This document shows positions 15,775 through 18,674 of a DNA stretch of 18,674 bases, piece after piece. The position numbers and the translations under genes are program-made. The notes beneath the pieces are model-generated. The model ran no database searches and had not been told where the DNA came from. It was given only the letters and a program-made list of their open reading frames with translations. Source of the DNA: Nitrospirae bacterium RIFCSPLOW2_12_42_9 (lineage in GTDB: Bacteria; Nitrospirota; 9FT-COMBO-42-15; HDB-SIOI813); assembly GCA_001805205.1 (NCBI GenBank), contig MHER01000144.1:1-18674 (forward strand). The letters are read 5' to 3'. The stretch's first letter is position 1; the number at the start of each line of letters is the position of its first letter.

Positions 15775-16598
15775 TTATATTCCTCTTTTAACATTTGTAT
15801 ATAGGTTAGTCCAATGTCCTTGACGAATACGAAACTTTGTCCCATGATTATGACCCGTACGTGCATCGAAATCAACCAGGACGGCTCCTTCTTCTAAACA
15901 TGTTAGAAATTTTTCAAAAGAGAAGCCGGATAAGATAAGAAGTTCTATATATTTGAAGTATTCGTGTTTATTTTAACTTTAGACTCTGCAACGACATAAA
16001 AACAATTCATAATTTTTGATCCAATTGCATACCTCAAATCTTCAATACCCCAATAAGGTTCCGGATTGATTGGCCCAAGTCCGATACGTTTATCTACTGA
16101 TTGTAACCACTGATAAATTTCAGGATCAGAAGTATCAACCATAGATGCATCAAATATAAAACGCAGTTTTTCTTGCTCTCTGTCCACAACAATTCGAAAC
16201 CCTCTATTGGTAAAATTCTTTGAGCCGGTTGTTGATCTAAAGCTCATCTCGGAGATTGGATATTTTTTGCCAGCTTGTTTGTGTTTCCATCCGTAATAAG
16301 GAAGTAGTATATTTGAGACAACTTTTATAGCTGTTGGAGAAGGTTCAATATGTTTGAGTGTTATCAATGAGTCTGTATGTAATCTCTGCCCTTTAAGTTC
16401 CCATTCTTGTGCATTAGGAACAGGTAAATTATTTTCATCAATTCCTAACAGTACTTCTAAAGTATTTCCAACTGCACCATCATTCCTGGTGTTCCGCGTT
16501 TTCTTAACACTTTTATGCCAGCCTTGATTGAAGATATCTTTGATAGCAATGATAAGTTCCTCTTTGGTATATAATTTCACTATTCTGGTGGTCTCCAA
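15775..16598 (-). pseudogene. MvaI/BcnI-type restriction endonuclease, frameshifted near its 3' end
   Basis: A type II restriction endonuclease of the MvaI/BcnI family, whose characterised members cut CCWGG or CCSGG. The first frame gives 217 residues from METTRIVKLY, with NDGAVGNTLEVLLGI (39-53) and the putative catalytic EWELKGQR (65-72, an E-x-K pair), and stops at 15945. The next frame continues without a break as YFKYIELLILSGFSFEKFL and on to VDFDARTGHNHGTKF and a stop at 15775, which is the conserved C-terminus of the family. The join falls at an AAAA run (15974-15971 on the minus strand): one extra A restores a single protein of about 274 residues. The truncated product lacks the C-terminal DFDARTGHNHGTKF block and is probably inactive unless the shift is a sequencing error. 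It overlaps the methyltransferase gene by 19 bases. Confidence 0.82.
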
Positions 16599-17539
16599 AA
16601 GTCGAGCAAGTATTCAAAAGTAGTCCCCATAGTTATGTAGTTACTAGGCCAACCAAAAATACCTATACGGTTTACAATATTTGTCCTATCCCATATAATT
16701 ATATTTCTTAATTCATAACCCCTTTTTCTTAGTTCTTCGACTAAAGCAATGTGTATTGTTATTCTCTGATTTTCCCACCACATATCAGGTACATTTATTA
16801 CGCAATGGCCTTTCGGTTGCAATAAAGGTAGTAACCTTTCGAATATTTCACCAATTTCTTTTGTATATTTTATTAAATCCATAGTTCCCAGATCTCTTGG
16901 ATCTTGACTATATTGTTCAATCTTAAGAAATTGGTCATTTTTTCTTTCATCTCCTCGACGACTCTTGTTTTTCCTAACTCTATTCAAAAGATTTGCATAA
17001 GGTGGAGAAGTAAATATTAATTTTACTGTACCTTCGTCTAAATAAGCAGGAATATTATAAGCATCATCTGATATTGCTATTTGCTTTGAATTTTCAAAAA
17101 GCATGTCCTGGATTAGGCGGCGTTTGCATAAATCTATATATTCTTTTTTCAAGTCGAACCCGATGGCATTTCGCCTGCTATCTTTAGCTGCTAATAGCGT
17201 TGTACCTGATCCAACAAATGGATCGAGAATAAGTTCTCCACTATGACTGAAAAGTTCTATGACTTTCCTTGCAAGTGAAATCGGAAAGGTGGCAGGATGC
17301 ATTGTTTTGTCTCTGATATCCCTTTTTTCATAATTGAATTGCCACACTCCTAATTGTGATTTGATCCATTCTTTCGGTGTCTGACAATTTATGTGTGTTG
17401 GTTTACAATTGCAAGCTCTATGAAATGGAATATTTATCTTTTTTGAATATGTTTCCAGAGTTTCTCTTGCTGTTAAATATTCTTTAACCTCTTCCGGATA
17501 TTTAAACCTTTTTTTCCCGGGTATAGATAGTTTTTGCAA
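16580..17539 (-). CDS. Type II DNA methyltransferase, probably N4-cytosine, partner of the MvaI/BcnI-type endonuclease
   Basis: A SAM-dependent DNA methyltransferase of 319 residues. The start is placed at TTG 17539 because AAGGAGGA lies 4 bases upstream; an upstream in-frame TTG at 17566 has no such support. Motifs in order: HPATFPISLARKVIE (81-95), motif I DPFVGSGTT (106-114) and catalytic TSPPY (177-181). S/T-P-P-Y with Ser is typical of N4-cytosine enzymes, as expected for partners of CCWGG/CCSGG-type endonucleases. A charged loop (about 187-220) may be the target-recognition region. The N-terminus has a Cys cluster (C43, C45, C52). The gene is AT-rich relative to its neighbours and overlaps the endonuclease start, so the two form one operon. 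It appears intact, so the host DNA is probably protected whatever the endonuclease state. Confidence 0.9.
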   Translation of the reverse strand: MQKLSIPGKKRFKYPEEVKEYLTARETLETYSKKINIPFHRACNCKPTHINCQTPKEWIKSQLGVWQFNYEKRDIRDKTMHPATFPISLARKVIELFSHSGELILDPFVGSGTTLLAAKDSRRNAIGFDLKKEYIDLCKRRLIQDMLFENSKQIAISDDAYNIPAYLDEGTVKLIFTSPPYANLLNRVRKNKSRRGDERKNDQFLKIEQYSQDPRDLGTMDLIKYTKEIGEIFERLLPLLQPKGHCVINVPDMWWENQRITIHIALVEELRKRGYELRNIIIWDRTNIVNRIGIFGWPSNYITMGTTFEYLLDFWRPPE

Positions 17540-17566
17540 TTTTCCTCCTTTATATGAAATAAGCAA

Positions 17567-17867
17567 GTTTTGTTCTATTAATAATACCTTTTATAGGAAG
17601 TACAATTATATAAAGCATCGTGTGTTACCTCTCGTTTTATCTGTCTATTTGATCCCGAATATTTGGCAGCCATACTCCCTTTGAAATAGTTGAAAATATC
17701 ATACGCAAAATAAAGATAAATCGCAACAGGGTAATGACTCACTCGTTGGAAGACATACATGGGCAGATAGTACTTGGAAGCAAATAATTCATAGATAAGA
17801 TACAAAATATGCTTACGGGAAAAGGGTTAAACAGCGACATAGTGGGACATAAAATGCTGATCCTGCC
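17567..17867. other. Leader region of the restriction pair, no clear gene
   Basis: About 300 AT-rich bases between the methyltransferase and the GspE-type gene. A minus-strand frame of 75 codons (TTG start at 17805, stop at 17578) has no Shine-Dalgarno and an odd, tyrosine-rich composition; I do not call it. A minus-strand TATAAT near 17612 could be a -10, but I see no matching -35. No controller (C) protein gene is recognisable. Confidence 0.45.
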
Positions 17868-18674
17868 TCAGAGTGAGGATTCGATAACTCTATAGACCTC
17901 TTCAGAGGTTGTAAGCCCCTGCTTTACTTTATCAAAGGCATCATCGGGCAGACTTCTTGTTCCCTGATCCGATACTGCCCTCTTTATGTCATCCTCATCT
18001 CCTTCTGATACTATAATCTCTCTTATGGAAGGTGTTATGGTAAAGATCTCAAATACACCTGAACGTCCAAAATAGCCTGTGCGGCTGCAAAGAAAACATC
18101 CCGAAGGGACAAATCTATTGCCCTCTCCCAATTTCTTGCAGGAAGGGCATAAACATCTCACAAGCCTCTGGGCAAGAACACAGTTAAGCGCTGAAACAAA
18201 ATTGTAAGGCTCGACCCCCATGTTAAGAAGCCTGCCAATAACATCTATAACATTGTTTGCATGAACAGTCGTAAATACAAGATGGCCTGTAAGCGCAGAT
18301 TGCACAGCTATCTGTGCTGTTTCAGGGTCTCTTATCTCGCCTACCATAATCTTGTCAGGGTCGTGTCTTAATATTGAGCGCAGTCCGCGGGCAAAAGTAA
18401 GCCCCTTTTTCTCATTAACAGGCACCTGAAGCACGCCAGGCAACTGATACTCTACAGGGTCTTCAATTGTGATAATCTTATCCTCTTCATTGTTTATCTC
18501 TGTAATAGCGGCATAAAGGGTAGTTGTCTTGCCAGAGCCTGTAGGCCCCGTTACAAGCAACATGCCGTACGGCTTTTTGGTATTTCTCCTTATTTTTGCA
18601 AGCATCTCGCCCTCAAAACCCAATGTATCCAAGGTAAGCTTGGCAAACTCCTTACTCAGGTGCTCCTTATCAAG
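17868..18674 (-). CDS. GspE/PilB-type secretion or pilus assembly ATPase, C-terminal part
   Basis: The hexameric ATPase that drives type II secretion or type IV pilus extension, peripheral on the cytoplasmic side of the inner membrane. The visible 269 residues cover the catalytic half: LVTGPTGSGKTTTLYA with the Walker A (about 43-51), the Asp box IITIEDPVEYQ, the Walker B-type IMVGEIRD, the His box TGHLVFTTVHAN, and a Cys4 zinc motif (C-P-S-C, then C-F-L-C followed by RTGYFGRSGVFEI), which distinguishes GspE/PilB from the PilT retraction ATPase. The frame is open to the last base of the window, so the N-terminal part lies outside. It is on the same strand as the restriction pair but separated by about 300 bases and clearly unrelated in composition. 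Confidence 0.92.
   Translation of the reverse strand, partial: LDKEHLSKEFAKLTLDTLGFEGEMLAKIRRNTKKPYGMLLVTGPTGSGKTTTLYAAITEINNEEDKIITIEDPVEYQLPGVLQVPVNEKKGLTFARGLRSILRHDPDKIMVGEIRDPETAQIAVQSALTGHLVFTTVHANNVIDVIGRLLNMGVEPYNFVSALNCVLAQRLVRCLCPSCKKLGEGNRFVPSGCFLCSRTGYFGRSGVFEIFTITPSIREIIVSEGDEDDIKRAVSDQGTRSLPDDAFDKVKQGLTTSEEVYRVIESSL

Noticed and set aside
17578..17805. 75-codon minus-strand frame upstream of the methyltransferase, possible controller protein
   Set aside because: TTG start with no ribosome-binding site, tyrosine-rich composition and no helix-turn-helix pattern.
17869..17881. CCTCA/TGAGG hairpin at the end of the GspE-type gene
   Set aside because: Five-pair stem with a three-base loop and no T-tract; too weak for a terminator call.

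Overview
This 18.7 kb window looks like chromosome from a Gram-negative, probably anaerobic or environmental bacterium. The evidence is lipoprotein signal peptides, a GspE/PilB-type secretion ATPase, large Ig-like surface proteins, a moderately AT-rich composition and dense E. coli-like sigma70 promoters. The style resembles Nitrospirota or deltaproteobacterial genomes, but that is only an impression. There are no rRNA or tRNA genes, no CRISPR array and no transposase.

Layout. (1) 1-1690, minus strand: a type I restriction-modification operon with a strong promoter, a half-size specificity gene hsdS, then hsdM running off the left edge. (2) 1882-6265: a TFIIB-type zinc-ribbon protein, then housekeeping and metal genes: a CDF zinc exporter, a DUF72 protein and a SlyD-like FKBP isomerase on the plus strand, convergent with a DUF4149 membrane protein and a ZIP transporter on the minus strand. 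A REP-like hairpin sits between the last two. (3) 6384-8258: an unknown exported protein and an inositol monophosphatase-family enzyme. (4) 8259-8661: a 400-base divergent intergenic region with a strong hairpin. (5) 8662-13448: the most interesting block, apparently one transcription unit: a radical SAM/SPASM peptide maturase, a previously uncalled 23-residue ORF (9993-10064) with a near-perfect Shine-Dalgarno, a family-5 oligopeptide-binding lipoprotein with no permease or ATPase genes, and a membrane sensor histidine kinase with no response regulator. (6) 13457-15690: a perfect-spacing promoter and a large Ig-like lipoprotein whose signal peptide and body lie in different frames across a T7 tract. 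(7) 15775-17539, minus strand: an AT-rich type II restriction-modification pair, an m4C-type methyltransferase (TSPPY) overlapping an MvaI/BcnI-type endonuclease that is frameshifted near its 3' end. (8) 17868-18674: the C-terminal part of a GspE/PilB ATPase running off the right edge.

Main hypothesis: region 5 encodes a small ribosomally made peptide that is modified by the radical SAM enzyme, bound outside the cytoplasm by the solute-binding lipoprotein, and reported by the histidine kinase. The gene order and the peptide's ribosome-binding site are visible in the sequence; the signalling role is inference.

Caution: both frameshifts (T7 in the Ig-like gene, A4 in the endonuclease) fall in homopolymers, so base-calling error is a live alternative to real inactivation.
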